Shown here: one piece after another, positions 63,020 to 64,000 of the stretch
How positions within the stretch are numbered: the first letter of the stretch is position 1
Layout of the letters: each line of letters starts with the position of its first letter
Assembly: GCF_001411805.1 (NCBI RefSeq)
Contig: NZ_CP007213.1
Span: forward strand, 2,232,001-2,296,000
Source: Burkholderia plantarii
GTDB lineage: Bacteria > Pseudomonadota > Gammaproteobacteria > Burkholderiales > Burkholderiaceae
Reading direction: 5' to 3'
Length of the DNA stretch: 64,000 nucleotides
The notes under the pieces: model-generated
The model's database searches: none
Told to the model about the DNA's origin: nothing
The model's input: the letters and a program-made list of their open reading frames with translations, nothing else
Made by a program: the position numbers and the translations under genes

Positions 63020-63988
63020 TCAAGCAGGCGAGGCGCCGCCCGGCGCCGCCAGGCCTTCCTTGCGAAGCACCATCTCGAGCGCCGTCTCGAGCAGTGTGGC
63101 CGCACGATTCGCGGCATCCCCCAGATGGCGATGCAGCAGCGCATCGGCCGGCGAGCGCGACACGCATTCGTCGCTATATTGCTCGAATGCACTCAGTTGC
63201 CGGATCAGTTCCGACAGATGGCGCGGGCACTCGCACTTGACGGTCGACGACAGGCTGCCGAGCGAGGCAAGCGTCGCCTCGTCGAAGCGGCGCCGCGTGC
63301 GCAGCCACAGCCCCTGGTCGGCGTCACCCGCGCGGCGCGACGCGACGACCGCGCGCGCCAGCTGCGACACGAGCGAGAGCGGGTTGGCCCGAGTGTCGAT
63401 CGACCGGAACAGTGCGAAGCCGGACAGCCGCGCCAGTTCGACCGCCCCGGCCGTGCCAAAGCCGTACACGACGGTCACCGCCTGCGCCTGCCGCGCCTGC
63501 GCGAGCCTCGCCAGCCGGCCGACCACATCCTCATGCAGCGACGCGACCGTGGCGACCAGCGCATCGATGCCTGCCGCCCCCGACTCGCTTGCCTGTTCGA
63601 GCGAGTCGATCCGCTCCGCGATCTCGATGCCCATGCGCCCGGCGGCGGCGTCCGTCACGGCCAGCGGGCCGATTATCGCCAGCCGCACCGCCTCGCCGGA
63701 CGGCACCGCGCCGTGCGACTGCGTCATGGACAGGGCCTCGAGTTCCTCGCGCCCGAGCGAGGCGATCGCGCCGATCGTGTGTCCGGCGCCCACCAGCGCC
63801 TTCAACAGCCGAATGCGCTGCACGTCGCTGTCGGAATACATTCGCTGGCCCGATGGCGTCTTCGGCGGCGCGACCACGCCGTAGCGCCGCTCCCAGATTC
63901 TCAACGTCGCGGCCGGCATGCCCGCCAGCCGCGCCGCCTCGCCACTGCGGTAACGGTAGGGCGCGGGGCGTTCCTTGCGGGTGGGCAT
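63020..63988 (-). CDS. MerR-family regulator with a Cys-rich C-terminal motif
   Basis: The 322-residue protein has a MerR helix-turn-helix (about 11-78, YRSGEAARLAGMPAATLRIWERRYG). A Rossmann-like middle domain (about 100-215) comes next, in the place of the cobalamin-binding domain of CarH/LitR relatives but without its DxHxxG motif. A C-terminal helical part contains CECPRH (252-257), with a further cysteine at 275. Three Cys and a His suggest metal or redox sensing. The target is unknown. The next gene lies outside the window. Confidence 0.85.
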   Translation of the reverse strand: MPTRKERPAPYRYRSGEAARLAGMPAATLRIWERRYGVVAPPKTPSGQRMYSDSDVQRIRLLKALVGAGHTIGAIASLGREELEALSMTQSHGAVPSGEAVRLAIIGPLAVTDAAAGRMGIEIAERIDSLEQASESGAAGIDALVATVASLHEDVVGRLARLAQARQAQAVTVVYGFGTAGAVELARLSGFALFRSIDTRANPLSLVSQLARAVVASRRAGDADQGLWLRTRRRFDEATLASLGSLSSTVKCECPRHLSELIRQLSAFEQYSDECVSRSPADALLHRHLGDAANRAATLLETALEMVLRKEGLAAPGGASPA

Positions 63989-64000
63989 GCTGGATCTCCT

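Overview
This window is GC-rich DNA from a Burkholderia-type beta-proteobacterium, probably of the plant-associated B. gladioli/plantarii/glumae group. That placement is inferred from the gene families and codon use (DUF4148 protein, cyn operon, DUF3311 plus sodium symporter). No ribosomal or other strict phylogenetic marker was read.

Region 1 (1-37800) is a large iron-regulated siderophore locus, nearly all on the minus strand. It holds three nonribosomal peptide synthetases: a fatty-acyl-AMP-ligase-initiated synthetase that runs off the left edge, a three-module synthetase, and a terminal synthetase with a thioesterase. With them are an MbtH protein, a type II thioesterase, a SyrP/TauD-type hydroxylase suited to making beta-hydroxyaspartate, and an ABC importer (ATPase, binding protein, double permease) with a TonB-dependent receptor. 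Two further genes encode a YqcI/YcgG (DcsA-like) haem protein and a helical-plus-cupin protein. In the gramibactin family (gramibactin, plantaribactin, megapolibactins) a gene pair of this kind makes the N-nitrosohydroxylamine (C-diazeniumdiolate) amino acid graminine. Adenylation codes read by eye give Asp, a Ser-like code, [code DVHRTGLVA], [code DAEYLGTVT], Gly, [code DVHRTGLVA]. The repeated code, each time in a module with an epimerase, is the likely graminine code. The predicted product is an acylated, beta-hydroxyaspartate- and graminine-containing cyclic lipodepsipeptide. Fur-box-like sites lie before the mbtH operon, the receptor, the cupin/haem/NRPS operon and the divergent gene at 36919. 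That gene looks like a phosphopantetheinyl transferase that has lost its catalytic residues.

Region 2 (38000-48300) is ordinary accessory chromosome: a membrane-anchored hypothetical protein, a GNAT acetyltransferase, the cyanate operon (cynR divergent from cynTS), an orphan SsuA/NrtA-like binding protein, a small DUF4148 secreted protein, a lipoprotein, an MFS efflux pump and a methyl-accepting chemotaxis protein.

Region 3 (48300-53430) holds a decayed dctA remnant fused to unrelated sequence, then leuC/leuD paralogues and a haloacetate-dehalogenase-like hydrolase, with a divergent LysR regulator.

Region 4 (53500-64000) holds a Tat-exported PhoD phosphatase, a glycine-rich small protein, an epoxide-hydrolase-like protein overlapping a cytochrome P460, a DUF3311/sodium-solute symporter pair, a tandem degenerate HD-GYP protein fused to a LuxR helix-turn-helix, a lipoprotein esterase and a MerR-type regulator with a Cys-rich motif. 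No tRNA, rRNA, CRISPR array or intact insertion sequence was seen.
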